Assembly (NCBI RefSeq): GCF_030551255.1
Contig: NZ_CP130630.1
Span: 11,655,001-11,719,000 of the forward strand
Origin: Streptomyces sp. NL15-2K
GTDB lineage: Bacteria > Actinomycetota > Actinomycetes > Streptomycetales > Streptomycetaceae
Reading direction: 5' to 3'
DNA length: 64,000 nt
Positions 41,261 through 50,210 of the stretch are shown one piece after another (positions within the stretch are counted from its first letter, which is position 1; every line of letters starts with the position of its first letter). Below the pieces are notes generated by a model that saw only the letters and a program-made list of their open reading frames with translations, did not search any database and was not told the origin of the DNA. The position numbers and the translations under genes were made by a program.

Positions 41261-42259
41261 TCAGTCGTCGTAGACCACACAGACCTGTGGCGTGATGGGC
41301 TCGCCCTGGCAGGTCAGCACCCAGCCTTCGGCGACCTCGTCCTCGTCGAGGGCGTTGTTCACGCGCATCTTCGCCTCGCCCTCGGTGATCCGCGCCATGC
41401 AGGTCGCGCAGTCGCCCGCCTCGCAGGAGAAGGGCGGAGTGAATCCGGCGCGCCGGGCGGTCTGGATCAGCGTCTCGCCGGCTCGCTGGGGAACGGTGCG
41501 CTGATCGCCGCGCAGCGTGATGGTGACGGTGCCCTCCTGCCGCACCCGATCGGTCTCCGGCGCCGGCGCGGGCGGTGCCCCGACGGGGGTGAAGCGCTCG
41601 ACGAGCAGCCGTTCGTCGGGTACGCCGAGGCCGGCGAGCTCCCCGCGCACGAGAGCCATGTACGGCTCGGGGCCGCAGACGTAGAAGTCGCCGTCGAGCG
41701 CCCCGGCCGCCACGGCCCGGATCTCGTCCGCGCTCACCAACCCCTGCCGGTCGTCGAGATGGTGGTGGAGGCGGAAGCGGTCCGGATGGCGGTGCGCCAG
41801 GTTGTCCAGCGCGTCGCGGAAGATGACCGAGTCGGCGTCTTGATTGGCGGTCAGCACCCGCACCTCGCGCCCGGTCGTCGCCAGCGCGCTCTTGACCAGT
41901 GAGAAGACCGGCGTGATCCCGCTGCCACCGGCGAAGGCGACCATCGGGGTGGCGTTGTCGCGCAGGCAGAACGAGCCGCTGGGCAAGGTGGCCTCCAGCG
42001 TGTCCCCGGCCCGCAACTCCTCGTGCATCCAGGAGGACACGACCCCTCCTGGGACCCGCTTGACGGTCACGCACAGCTCGTCGTCCACGTCCGGTGAGCT
42101 GGACATCGAGTAGCTGCGCAGCGATCCGCACACCCGCACGGTCACGAACTGTCCTGCCTGGTACGGAAACCACGTATCGAGCGCGAAGGTGCGCGCGTCC
42201 GGGGTCTCTTCGACGATCCGCGTGATACGCACAGGATGGAAACCGTGGTCGCGTGCCAT
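41261..42259 (-). CDS. Ferredoxin-type reductase, KshB-like (FAD, NAD and [2Fe-2S] domains)
   Basis: A 332-residue reductase with three domains in order: FAD-binding barrel (RSYSMSSSP, residues about 50-58), NAD-binding domain (FAGGSGITPVFSLVKSAL and YVCGPEPYM) and a C-terminal plant-type [2Fe-2S] domain with CEAGDCATC and a distal Cys. This order is that of KshB, the reductase of the Rieske oxygenase 3-ketosteroid 9-alpha-hydroxylase, and of phenylacetyl-CoA epoxidase reductase. It shares the regulon palindrome with the Rieske gene at 19874, so it is the probable electron donor to it, although encoded 20 kb away. Confidence 0.9.
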   Translation of the reverse strand: MARDHGFHPVRITRIVEETPDARTFALDTWFPYQAGQFVTVRVCGSLRSYSMSSSPDVDDELCVTVKRVPGGVVSSWMHEELRAGDTLEATLPSGSFCLRDNATPMVAFAGGSGITPVFSLVKSALATTGREVRVLTANQDADSVIFRDALDNLAHRHPDRFRLHHHLDDRQGLVSADEIRAVAAGALDGDFYVCGPEPYMALVRGELAGLGVPDERLLVERFTPVGAPPAPAPETDRVRQEGTVTITLRGDQRTVPQRAGETLIQTARRAGFTPPFSCEAGDCATCMARITEGEAKMRVNNALDEDEVAEGWVLTCQGEPITPQVCVVYDD

Positions 42260-42285
42260 GTATGGAACTTACCTTCTCTGCGTGG

Positions 42286-42300
42286 GAGAGTGCAATTCTC
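42286..42300. promoter_or_regulatory. Regulon palindrome, site E (reductase / CoA ligase)
   Basis: GAGAGTGCAATTCTC has one mismatch in the arms. It is centred between divergent starts, 26 bases from the reductase ATG and 25 bases from the ligase ATG, so one bound dimer could block both. Confidence 0.7.
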
Positions 42301-42325
42301 ATGTGATGAGGAGGCGGTTCATTCC

Positions 42326-43900
42326 ATGGATGCGATCCCGGCCACCGCGCTCAGGACGATCTCGCCCGACTTGGTCCGGCGTTACGAGGAGGAAGGCTGG
42401 TGGACCCGCGAATCGCTCGGCGACCTGCTGACCCGCGGCTTGCGGTCAACCCCTGACGTCGAGTTCCGCGTGCACTCGCGGGTGCGCCCCTGGAAGGGCA
42501 CCTTCGCCGATGTCGAGCGCACCGCCCGGCGGCTCGCGGCCGGGCTGCGGCGCCGCGGCGTCGGCCCCGGCGACGTGATCGCCTTCCAGCTGCCCAACTG
42601 GATGGAAGCGGCTGCCGTGTTCTGGGCGTCGGCGTTCCTCGGCGCGGTCGTGGTTCCGATCGTGCACTTCTACGGGCCGAAGGAGGTCGGCTACATCCTG
42701 CGTTCCACCCGGCCGCGGGCCTTCTTCGCCGCCGAGGGGTTCGGCCGCCTGAAGTTCGACCCGGCGCTCAGCGCCGACGTCCCGGTGGTCGGCGTGGTCG
42801 GAGGCGGCGTGGGCCGGGACTTCGACGAACTGCTCGCGGACGAGCAACTGCCCGGCACGCTCGACGCCGACCCGGCCGCGCCCGCGCTCGTCGCCTTCAC
42901 CTCCGGCACGACCCGCGATCCCAAGGGCGTGGTGCACAGCCACCAGACTCTCGCCTGCGAGACCCGCCAGCTCTCCGGGGCCTATCCGCCGGACCGGGGA
43001 CGGCAGTTCACCGTGGCGCCCGTCGGCCACTTCATCGGCATGATCAACGCGTTCCTCATCCCCGTACTGGACGGCTCGCCCGTCAACCTCGGCGACGCTT
43101 GGGACCCGGCACAGGCTCTCGACCTGATCCTGACCGAGGGGCTGGTCGTCGGCGGGGGAGCCACGTACTACATGACCAGCCTGCTCGACCACCCCGACTG
43201 CACGCCGGAGCACATCGACCGCCTGAAGTACGCGGGGCTCGGCGGCTCCGCCGTCCCCTCGGCCGTGACGACCCGGCTGGAAGCGCTCGGGATCACGCCG
43301 TTCCGCTCGTACGGCTCCACCGAGCACCCGTCCGTCACCTGGACTCCCTACGACGGTCCTGCCCGCATCCGCCTGCACACCGACGGCCCGCCGCTGGACG
43401 GCGTCGAGCTGCGGCTCGCCGACGACGGCGAGATCCTCACCCGCGGCCCCGACCTCTGCCTCGGCTACACCGACGCCGAACTCACCAAGGCGGCCTTCGA
43501 CGCCGACGGTTGGTACCGCACCGGCGACATCGGCGCGGTGGACGAGGACGGCTGCCTGACCATCACCGACCGCAAGGCCGACATCATCATCCGGGGCGGG
43601 GAGAACATCGGCGCCCTTGAGGTCGAGGAGATCCTCCTCACCATGCCCGGCGTCGCGGAGGCCGCCGTGGTCGCCGCCCAGGACGCGCGCCTCGGCGAGC
43701 ACGCGGCCGCTGTCGTACGGATGCTGCCCGGGCAGCGCCCGCCGGGCCTGGAGGAGCTGCGGGACCATTTCGCGAAGGCGGGCCTGGCCCGGCAGAAGTG
43801 GCCGGAGGAAGTCCATGCCGTCGAGGACTTTCCGCGCACCGCCAGCGGCAAGGTCAAGAAGTTCGTGCTCCGCCAGGACATCGCCTCACCCCGCGCGTGA
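42326..43900 (+). CDS. AMP-dependent acyl-CoA synthetase/ligase
   Basis: A 524-residue ANL-superfamily ligase. The phosphate loop is FTSGTTRDPKGVVHSH, the A5 region is FRSYGSTEHPSVT, the hinge is DRKADIIIRGGENI and the C-terminal catalytic Lys lies in TASGKVKKFVL. It activates a carboxylic acid to the CoA thioester through the adenylate. The ATG at 42326 is preceded by GAGGCGG. It resembles cyclohexanecarboxylate-CoA-ligase-type enzymes in overall pattern; it may start the pathway by activating the substrate's carboxyl group. Confidence 0.9.
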   Translation: MDAIPATALRTISPDLVRRYEEEGWWTRESLGDLLTRGLRSTPDVEFRVHSRVRPWKGTFADVERTARRLAAGLRRRGVGPGDVIAFQLPNWMEAAAVFWASAFLGAVVVPIVHFYGPKEVGYILRSTRPRAFFAAEGFGRLKFDPALSADVPVVGVVGGGVGRDFDELLADEQLPGTLDADPAAPALVAFTSGTTRDPKGVVHSHQTLACETRQLSGAYPPDRGRQFTVAPVGHFIGMINAFLIPVLDGSPVNLGDAWDPAQALDLILTEGLVVGGGATYYMTSLLDHPDCTPEHIDRLKYAGLGGSAVPSAVTTRLEALGITPFRSYGSTEHPSVTWTPYDGPARIRLHTDGPPLDGVELRLADDGEILTRGPDLCLGYTDAELTKAAFDADGWYRTGDIGAVDEDGCLTITDRKADIIIRGGENIGALEVEEILLTMPGVAEAAVVAAQDARLGEHAAAVVRMLPGQRPPGLEELRDHFAKAGLARQKWPEEVHAVEDFPRTASGKVKKFVLRQDIASPRA

Positions 43901-44620
43901 GAACGTCACCTCGGCCGTGGCGTGGCGGCGCTCGCGAGCGGTGGCGAGGCTCAACTCGGCGCCGTCCGCCGTCGGCGCCCCGGCAGCGGCGATGTGTCCG
44001 CCCGCGAAGACGGGCCGCCGCAGCCGATAGGACAGGGAGCACAGCTGCCGTTCGGGCGCGTGTCGGCGCACGAGTTCCAGCTGAATGCGGTGGGCGTTGG
44101 CGGTGAGGGCGCTGATACGGAAGAGGAGGCGTTCGTCCGGCTGCAGCGCCAGGCGCCACGTGCCGACGGCCTCGGGCCGTGCCGTCGTGTCGATGTGCTC
44201 CGGGTGCCGCTCACCGGCGCCCCGCCCGGAGCGGTGGACGATTCCTGCTCCTCGACGAGACAGACGCGGCCGGACTGCCGGAACTCCTGGCGCGCGGTGA
44301 CGAACAGCAGCTCGCCGCTGCGCCCGTGTTTGGGGGGTGACCGCGTGCAGGCTGCTCATCCGCTCGGCGACGTCCAGGCGGCCGCCCGCGAACATCCGCC
44401 GTCGCCGGGGGATGGGCGGCAGGGAACGAGCCTCGCGGAGGTGCCCGTCGGGCCCCAGCTCGCTTTGCCGGGGCCACTCATGGAAGTACAGCCACTGCCG
44501 CAGCGGCGGCAGCGGGTCCCCGCTCTGGGCGGCAGGGAGCGCGTCCTCGTCCACGACGGGCGCAGGGTGGCAGGTGTCGACGTAGGAGCTGAGAGTGGGG
44601 AGGACGTCATGAGCGCTCAT
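43886..44620 (-). pseudogene. Frameshifted FAS1-like dehydratase / MaoC (HTD2-type) gene
   Basis: From ATG 44620 the frame reads a normal FAS1-like dehydratase start: SAHDVLPTLSSYVDTC, then PLRQWLYFHEWPRQSELGPDGH and RRRRMFAGGRLDVAERMSSL. At the C-run near 44332-44337 the homology moves to another frame (KHGRSGELLFVTARQEF to EEQESS), then returns to the first (ERLLFRISALTANAHRIQLEL). The stretch with the hot-dog active-site region between there and YRLRRPVFAGGHIAAAGAP is deleted. Two frame changes and a deletion mark it as a pseudogene; a single C error could explain one change but not the deletion. Confidence 0.8.
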
Positions 44621-44654
44621 GATGACAAAGGCGTGGCCGACGCGGGAGATTGGT

Positions 44655-45827
44655 ATGAGCATGAGCACCCTGGATGCCCTGACACCTGAGGAGCAGTTCG
44701 TCGTCAAGACGGTGCGAGACTTCGTCGACAAGGAAGTGAAGCCGGTCGTCAGGGAGCTGGAGCACGCCGACACCTACCCCGAAGCGCTGATCCAGCAGAT
44801 GAAGGAACTGGGCATCTTCGGGCTCGCGGTCCCCGAGGGATACGGCGGTACCCCCGTATCCACCCCTTGCTATGTCCTGATCACCGAGGAGCTGGCGCGC
44901 GGCTGGATGAGCCTGGCCGGCGCGATGGGGGGCCACACCGTCGTCGCCAAACTGCTGCTGCACTTCGGCACCGAGAAGCAGAAGCGCCGCTACCTGCCCC
45001 GGATGGCCACCGGTGAAATCCGCGCGACCATGGCGCTGACCGAGCCAGGCGGCGGCTCCGACCTCCAGGCCATGCGCACGGTAGCGCGCAAGGAGTCGGA
45101 CGGCAGCTACGTGGTGAACGGGACCAAGATCTGGATCACCAACTCCCGCCGCTCGCAGCTGATCGCCCTGCTGTGCAAGACGGACCCGGAGGCCAACCCC
45201 ACCCACAAGGGCATGTCGATCCTGCTGGTCGAGCACGGCCCGGGCCTGACCGTGTCCCGTGACCTGCCGAAGCTCGGCTACAAAGGCGTCGAGAGCTGCG
45301 AGCTTTCCTTCAACGGCCTCCGGGCGCCGGCGGACGCGGTGCTGGGCGGCGCCGAGGGCCGGGGCTTCGCCCAGATGATGAAAGGGCTGGAGACCGGGCG
45401 CCTTCAAGTGGCCGCCCGCGCCCTGGGCGTGGGCCGCGCCGCCTTCGAGGATGCCCTCGCCTACGCGCAGCAGCGCGAGTCCTTCGGCAAGCCGATCTGG
45501 CAGCATCAGTCGATCGGCAACTACCTCGCCGACATGGCGACGTCACTCACGGCGGCCCAGCAGCTCACGCTGCATGCCGCACGCGAATACGACGCGGGCC
45601 GCCGCGTGGACATGGAGGCCGGGATGGCGAAGCTGTTCGCCTCGGAGACGGCCATGCGGATCGCCCTCGACGCGGTGCGCATCCACGGGGGGTACGGCTA
45701 CTCCACGGAGTTCGATGTGGAGCGCTACTTCCGGGACGCTCCGCTGATGATCGTGGGGGAGGGGACCAACGAGATCCAGCGCAACGTGATCGCCGCCCAG
45801 CTGGTCAAGCGCGGGGGACTTCGGTGA
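44655..45827 (+). CDS. Acyl-CoA dehydrogenase, full-length homomeric type
   Basis: A 390-residue acyl-CoA dehydrogenase with standard length. The FAD and substrate motifs are MALTEPGGGSDLQAMRT, WITNSRRSQLIALL, RVDMEAGMAKLFASETAM, HGGYGYSTEFDVERYFRD and GEGTNEIQRNVIAAQLV. The ATG at 44655 has GGGAG six bases upstream. No regulon palindrome lies in the 34-base gap to the divergent pseudogene, so its promoter may lie inside that remnant. Role: alpha,beta-dehydrogenation in the acyl-CoA pathway. Confidence 0.9.
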   Translation: MSMSTLDALTPEEQFVVKTVRDFVDKEVKPVVRELEHADTYPEALIQQMKELGIFGLAVPEGYGGTPVSTPCYVLITEELARGWMSLAGAMGGHTVVAKLLLHFGTEKQKRRYLPRMATGEIRATMALTEPGGGSDLQAMRTVARKESDGSYVVNGTKIWITNSRRSQLIALLCKTDPEANPTHKGMSILLVEHGPGLTVSRDLPKLGYKGVESCELSFNGLRAPADAVLGGAEGRGFAQMMKGLETGRLQVAARALGVGRAAFEDALAYAQQRESFGKPIWQHQSIGNYLADMATSLTAAQQLTLHAAREYDAGRRVDMEAGMAKLFASETAMRIALDAVRIHGGYGYSTEFDVERYFRDAPLMIVGEGTNEIQRNVIAAQLVKRGGLR

Positions 45828-46399
45828 GGGCGTCGTCGAGCGCCGCCAGCACGGGCTGCAGGGCGCCGACCCGCGCGCCGGACTCGTCCGCCAGGTGCCG
45901 CACCACCGCGAGGTCCTTGTCCAGGAACTCCCTGACACCGGTGATGAAGCGATGGGCCGATCCTCGTGCCGCGGCGCCCGCCAGGGCCCGGCTCGCCGCG
46001 CTGCCCTCGCCGAGCGCCGCCAGCAGCACCGACTCGTCCACGCCGAGCTCCTCGCCCAGCCGAGCCGCCTCCGCGATGAGCCCGGGCTGCGCCGCGAACA
46101 GTGCGCTGTCGACGAGCTTCACGCCTTGCCCGGCGCCTACGGGCGCGACCGGCAGGATCGGGTCGGCGTAGGCCGCGAGCACGGGGCGCAGCCGCTCGAC
46201 GACGGCCTCGTCTCCGCCGGCGCAGACCGTCAGTCGCCCGGCCACGATGTCGTGCGGCCCGCCGCTCACCGGCGGTCGCCGGTCAGGGCGGCGCGGCGTT
46301 CCGGCGTACGGGCAACGGCGCGCACTTGGTGTCCTGCTGCGGCGAGACGGCCGACCATCGGCAGCACCGTCCGTCCGCACCGACGAAGCCCAGCTTCAC
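45805..46399 (-). pseudogene. Broken 3-hydroxyisobutyrate dehydrogenase-like gene
   Basis: The minus strand starts well: AAGGAG, then GTG at 46399 reading VKLGFVGA, the beginning of a Rossmann domain. Frame changes follow (VGRLAAAGHQVRAVARTPER in another frame), then a stop. The rest of the cofactor domain is deleted, and the C-terminal domain resumes at GGPHDIVAGRLTVCAGGDEA and runs intact through GQGVKLVDSALFAAQ to the stop at 45805. The intact homologue is encoded next door at 46625 in the opposite direction. It overlaps the acyl-CoA dehydrogenase end by 23 bases. Confidence 0.8.
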
Positions 46400-46448
46400 G
46401 TCAATCTCCTTGCGGTCGGCGCGAACCGTACTGTTGATTCACCATGGC

Positions 46449-46463
46449 GAGAATCATATTCTC
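46449..46463. promoter_or_regulatory. Regulon palindrome, site F (perfect)
   Basis: GAGAATCATATTCTC is a perfect inverted repeat between the broken dehydrogenase gene and the rightward operon. A further GAGAAT half-site lies at 46471-46476. The leftward half of this control region now serves only a pseudogene. Confidence 0.8.
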
Positions 46464-46504
46464 GGTTTCTGAGAATCGCAGATGCGCATGGCAGGAGGAG
46501 CTCC

Positions 46505-46624
46505 GTGGACCAAGCTGACCCCCTCAAGGACACCTACACCACTGAAATGGCCTGGGGCGTATGGGCCCGCGGAGCCGCGGGATGCCGCGCGGCGGGCGGC
46601 GCCGGATGGCGCGAGGGGCGGTGA
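46505..46624 (+). CDS. Small ORF of 39 residues behind a strong ribosome site
   Basis: GTG at 46505 follows AGGAGGAG and lies 41 bases after the perfect palindrome, exactly where the first gene of the operon should be. It encodes VDQADPLKDTYTTEMAWGV followed by an Ala/Gly/Arg-rich tail and a TGA that abuts the TTG of the next gene. The good signals and the abrupt change to low-complexity sequence suggest the stub of a longer gene truncated by deletion, or a leader peptide. I do not recognise the N-terminal sequence. Confidence 0.5.
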   Translation: MDQADPLKDTYTTEMAWGVWARGAAGCRAAGGAGWREGR

Positions 46625-47539
46625 TTGAGCGTGGCCACGGTCGGATTCATCGGGCTCGGCAACATGGGCGGTGCGCTCGCAGTCAACCTCGTGCAGCGCG
46701 GCCACCACGTCGTCGCGCACGACGCGGCAGGCCCGGGGCGGTTACCGGCGGGTGCCGCGTTCGCCAAGGACGTCGCCGAGGTGGCCCGCAGGGCACGGAC
46801 GGTGGTGTTCTCGCTCCCCGACGGGCAGATCAGCGAGAAGGTCGCACGGGAGGTCGCTCAGACGGCGGGACGCCGTGCCGGATTCGTCGTGGACACCTCC
46901 ACCGTCGGCGTCGCCGCGGCCCGCCGTATCGCGGAAGTCCTCGCGGCGGAGGGGATCGGCTACACCGACGCTCCCGTATCCGGCGGCGTGGCCGGGGCTC
47001 GCGCCCGGACGCTCACCGTCATGTACGCCGCCCCGGACGGCGTCTGCGCCGCGGTCGAGCCCGTGCTCGCCGATCTCAGCGACCGGCGCCGCAGGGTCGG
47101 CGACCGGCAGGGCATGGCGCAAGCGCTCAAGCTGGCCAACAACTTCCTTTCCGCCGCCGCGCTCGCCGCCGCCAGCGAAGCTGTCGCGTTCGGACGCGCC
47201 GCCGGCCTCGACCCGGAGCTGCTGCTGGACGTCGTCAATGCCTCCAGCGGCCGCAGCGGCGCCACCGAGGACAAGTTCCCCCGCCACGTGCTCACCGGCC
47301 ACTACGACTCCGGGTTCGCCAACTCGCTGATGGCCAAGGACGTGGATCTGTACCTGCGGACCGCTGCGGAGCTGGACGTCCCGGACGAAGTCGGCGCGCT
47401 GGTCTGCGCGTTGTGGCGGCGGTTCGCGGACGCGGAGCCCGGCGCCGACTTCACGCGCGTCTATCCCTTCATCGAGGCGCACGGCGGCATCGGGAACGGG
47501 GGCGGCCGCAGCCTTGCCTCGCCACAGTCGCGAGAATAA
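46625..47539 (+). CDS. NAD(P)-dependent dehydrogenase, 3-hydroxyisobutyrate dehydrogenase family
   Basis: A 304-residue beta-hydroxyacid dehydrogenase. The cofactor motif VGFIGLGNMGGALA, the substrate signature TDAPVSGGVAGAR and the catalytic Lys in LKLANNFLSAAALAAASEAV are all present. It oxidises a beta-hydroxy acid to a semialdehyde or reduces one. I list TTG 46625; GTG 46631 is an alternative with fewer N-terminal residues. The stop codon lies inside the next regulon palindrome (47532-47546). It is the intact version of the broken gene at 45805. Confidence 0.8.
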   Translation: MSVATVGFIGLGNMGGALAVNLVQRGHHVVAHDAAGPGRLPAGAAFAKDVAEVARRARTVVFSLPDGQISEKVAREVAQTAGRRAGFVVDTSTVGVAAARRIAEVLAAEGIGYTDAPVSGGVAGARARTLTVMYAAPDGVCAAVEPVLADLSDRRRRVGDRQGMAQALKLANNFLSAAALAAASEAVAFGRAAGLDPELLLDVVNASSGRSGATEDKFPRHVLTGHYDSGFANSLMAKDVDLYLRTAAELDVPDEVGALVCALWRRFADAEPGADFTRVYPFIEAHGGIGNGGGRSLASPQSRE

Positions 47540-47546
47540 TGTTCTC
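47532..47546. promoter_or_regulatory. Regulon palindrome, site G (amidohydrolase to DapB operon)
   Basis: GAGAATAATGTTCTC has perfect GAGAA/TTCTC arms. It overlaps the stop codon (47537-47539) of the upstream dehydrogenase and lies 22 bases before the amidohydrolase ATG, so the downstream seven-gene operon probably has its own regulated promoter. Confidence 0.75.
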
Positions 47547-47568
47547 TCAATCGGCAAAGGAGGATCTC

Positions 47569-48750
47569 ATGCCCTCGCGCACGCTGCCCTTTCCGCTCTT
47601 CGACGCTGACAACCACCTCTACGAGACCCGCGAGGCCCTGACCAGGTTCCTCCCGAAGGAGTACGACGGGGCGATCGAGTACGTCGACGTCCGCGGCCGC
47701 ACCAAGATCGCCATTCGGGGGCAGATCAGCGAGTACATCCCGAACCCGACCTTCGACGTCGTCGCCCGTCCCGGCGCTATGGAGGAGTACTTCAAGGTCG
47801 GCAACCCCGACGGCAAGACCCGCCGGGAGATCTTCGGCGAGCCGATGCGCGCCATCCCCGCCTTCCGCGAGCCGGGCCCGCGGCTCGAGCTGCTGGACGA
47901 GCTCGGCATCCAGCGCTCGCTGATGTTCCCGACCCTCGCCAGCCTCATCGAGGAGCGGATGAAGGACGACCCGGAGCTCATCCACGCGGTCATCCACGCC
48001 CTCAACCAGTGGCTGCACGAGACCTGGGGCTTCGTCTACAAGGACCGCATCTTCACGGTGCCGGTGATCACGCTGCCGTTCGTGGACAAGGCGATCGACG
48101 AGCTGAACTGGGTGGTGGAACGCGGCGCCCGCGCGATCCTCGTGCGACCCGCGCCCGTGCCAGGGGTGGGCGGCGTCACCCGCTCCTTCGCCCTGCCCGA
48201 GTTCGACCCGTTCTGGAAGCGGGTGCAGGAGACCGGCGTCCTCGTGACCTTCCATTCCTCCGACAGCGGCTACGCCAACTACGCGAACGACTGGGAGGGC
48301 AGCACCCGCGAGTTCCTGCCGTTCAAGCCGAACGCCTTCCGGCAGGTGAACGAGTGGCGGCCGATCGAGGACGCGGTGTCCTCGATGATCTGCCACGGCA
48401 TGCTTTCCCGCTTCCCCGAGCTGAAGATCGCGGTGATCGAGCAGGGAGCCGCGTGGGTGGAGCCGGTGCTGGGCCGGCTCGCGGATGTGTACAAGAAGAT
48501 GCCGCACGAGTTCCAGGAGAATCCGGTCGACGTCTTCAAGCGGCACATCCACATCAGCCCGTTCTGGGAGGAGGACATGGCCGCCCTCGGCGACCTGATC
48601 GGCATCGAGCGGATCCTCTTCGGCTCCGACTACCCCCACCCGGAGGGCCTCGCCGACCCGGTGACGTACGTCGACTTTCTCGGCAAGCTCGACGACACCG
48701 ACAAGGCCAAGGTCATGGGCGGCAACCTGGCCCGCCTGATGGCCCCGTGA
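47569..48750 (+). CDS. Amidohydrolase family protein, PF04909 (ACMSD-like) type
   Basis: A 393-residue TIM-barrel metal hydrolase of the amidohydrolase-2 (ACMSD/decarboxylase) group. It begins LPFPLFDADNHLYE, with the metal-site pattern DADNH in place of DxHxH, and ends with the conserved Asp in ILFGSDYPHPEG. Such proteins are decarboxylases, hydratases or hydrolases of cyclic acids and occur in many alicyclic or polycyclic degradation clusters. The ATG at 47569 follows AAAGGAGG. It is the first gene of an operon in which the next six genes overlap or nearly overlap. Confidence 0.85.
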   Translation: MPSRTLPFPLFDADNHLYETREALTRFLPKEYDGAIEYVDVRGRTKIAIRGQISEYIPNPTFDVVARPGAMEEYFKVGNPDGKTRREIFGEPMRAIPAFREPGPRLELLDELGIQRSLMFPTLASLIEERMKDDPELIHAVIHALNQWLHETWGFVYKDRIFTVPVITLPFVDKAIDELNWVVERGARAILVRPAPVPGVGGVTRSFALPEFDPFWKRVQETGVLVTFHSSDSGYANYANDWEGSTREFLPFKPNAFRQVNEWRPIEDAVSSMICHGMLSRFPELKIAVIEQGAAWVEPVLGRLADVYKKMPHEFQENPVDVFKRHIHISPFWEEDMAALGDLIGIERILFGSDYPHPEGLADPVTYVDFLGKLDDTDKAKVMGGNLARLMAP

Positions 48751-50210
48751 GCGGGTCGAGGTGGCGCAGCATCCCTGAGCTGGCGCTCAGCGCCGCCGAC
48801 CGGTTCGGTGACGCGGAGGCGGTCGTCGACGGGGGAGCGCGTCTCACCTTCCGTGAGCTGGCCGATCGCATAAGGGTGGCGGCCGGCGCCTACGCCTCGG
48901 AGCTCGGCATCCGCAAGGGCGACCGAGTGGCGCTGTGGGCGCCCAATTCCGTCGAGTGGATCGTCGCGGCTTTCGGGCTGCTGGCTGCCGGAGGCGTGCT
49001 GGTCCCGGTGAACACCCGGTTCAAGGACGCGGAGGCGCATGACATCGTGCGCCGCAGCGGGGCCAAGGCGGTGCTTGTCGAGGACGGCTTCCTCGGCCGC
49101 GAGTTCACGGCACCGGACGGTGTGCCGGTCGTCGACGTGCGGTCCGGTTTCCTCGCTGCCGGCAGTCCGCTGGAGCGGGATGTCGGCGAGGACGACCTCG
49201 CCGACATCATCTTCACCTCCGGGACCACGGGCCGGCCCAAGGGCGTCATGACCACCCACGGCCAGACGCTGCGCCTGTACGACGAGTGGTGCGACCTGGC
49301 CCAACTGCGCCGCGGCGACCGCTACCTGATGGTCAACCCGTACTTCCACATCTTCGGCTACAAAGCCGGACTGGTCGCCTCCTTCCTGCGCGGCGCGACC
49401 ATGCTGCCGGTCGCCGTCTTCGACCCCGGCACGGTGCTCGACCTCGTGGAGCGCGAGCGCGTCACCGTACTGCCGGGGCCGCCCACGCTCTACCACGCGC
49501 TGCTCGCTGCCCCGCCGGGCCGGGACCTGTCGTCGCTGCGCGTCGCGGTCACCGGCTCCGCCGACATCCCCGTCGAACTGGTCCGCCGGATCACCACCGA
49601 ACTCCCCTTCCAGCACCTGATGACCGGCTACGGCCTCACCGAGGCCGGCACCGTGACCGCGTCCCGCCCCGGCGACCCGTACGAGGCCGTCGCCACCACC
49701 GTCGGCCGCCCCTGCGAAGGCTTCGAAGTGCGCATCGCCGAGGACGGCGAGGTCCTCGTCCGCGGCTACGCCGTGATGCAGGGCTACCTCGACGACCCCG
49801 CCGCCACCGCCGAGGCCGTCGATCGCGACGGGTGGCTGCACACCGGCGACCTGGGGGAACTGGACGAGGAGGGCCGGCTGAAGATCGTCGGCCGGAAGAA
49901 GGACATGTTCATCGTCGGCGGCTTCAACGCCTACCCGGCGGAGATCGAGGGCTTCCTGCTCGAGCATCCGGCCGTGGCGCAGGCCGCCATCATCGGGGTG
50001 CCGGACGAGCGGATGGGGCAGGTCGGCAAGGCGTTCGTGGTGGCACGACAGCAGGTGACCGCCGACGAGCTGATCGCCTGGAGCAAGAAGCGGATGGCTG
50101 GGTTCAAGGTGCCCCGGTACGTCGAGTTCCGCGATGCGCTGCCGCTCGGGGCCACCGGCAAGGTGCTCAAGAACCGGCTGGCCGCCGAGGAGGTGGCACC
50201 GCAGTCATGA
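48747..50210 (+). CDS. AMP-dependent acyl-CoA synthetase/ligase
   Basis: A 487-residue ANL-superfamily ligase: FTSGTTGRPKGVMTTH phosphate loop, GYGLTEAG, TGDLGELDEEGRLKIVGRKKDM hinge and C-terminal Lys in GATGKVLKNRL. The start is GTG overlapping the amidohydrolase stop (GTGA). It makes an acyl-CoA from a free acid. The second ligase of the regulon (42326) is divergent in sequence, so the two probably activate different acids. It directly precedes the B12-mutase genes, so its product may be the mutase substrate. Confidence 0.9.
   Translation: MSGSRWRSIPELALSAADRFGDAEAVVDGGARLTFRELADRIRVAAGAYASELGIRKGDRVALWAPNSVEWIVAAFGLLAAGGVLVPVNTRFKDAEAHDIVRRSGAKAVLVEDGFLGREFTAPDGVPVVDVRSGFLAAGSPLERDVGEDDLADIIFTSGTTGRPKGVMTTHGQTLRLYDEWCDLAQLRRGDRYLMVNPYFHIFGYKAGLVASFLRGATMLPVAVFDPGTVLDLVERERVTVLPGPPTLYHALLAAPPGRDLSSLRVAVTGSADIPVELVRRITTELPFQHLMTGYGLTEAGTVTASRPGDPYEAVATTVGRPCEGFEVRIAEDGEVLVRGYAVMQGYLDDPAATAEAVDRDGWLHTGDLGELDEEGRLKIVGRKKDMFIVGGFNAYPAEIEGFLLEHPAVAQAAIIGVPDERMGQVGKAFVVARQQVTADELIAWSKKRMAGFKVPRYVEFRDALPLGATGKVLKNRLAAEEVAPQS

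Noticed and set aside
46561..47568. Extension of the amidohydrolase frame 336 codons upstream
   Set aside because: It runs out of frame through the intact dehydrogenase gene; the ATG at 47569 has a strong ribosome site and gives the family length.
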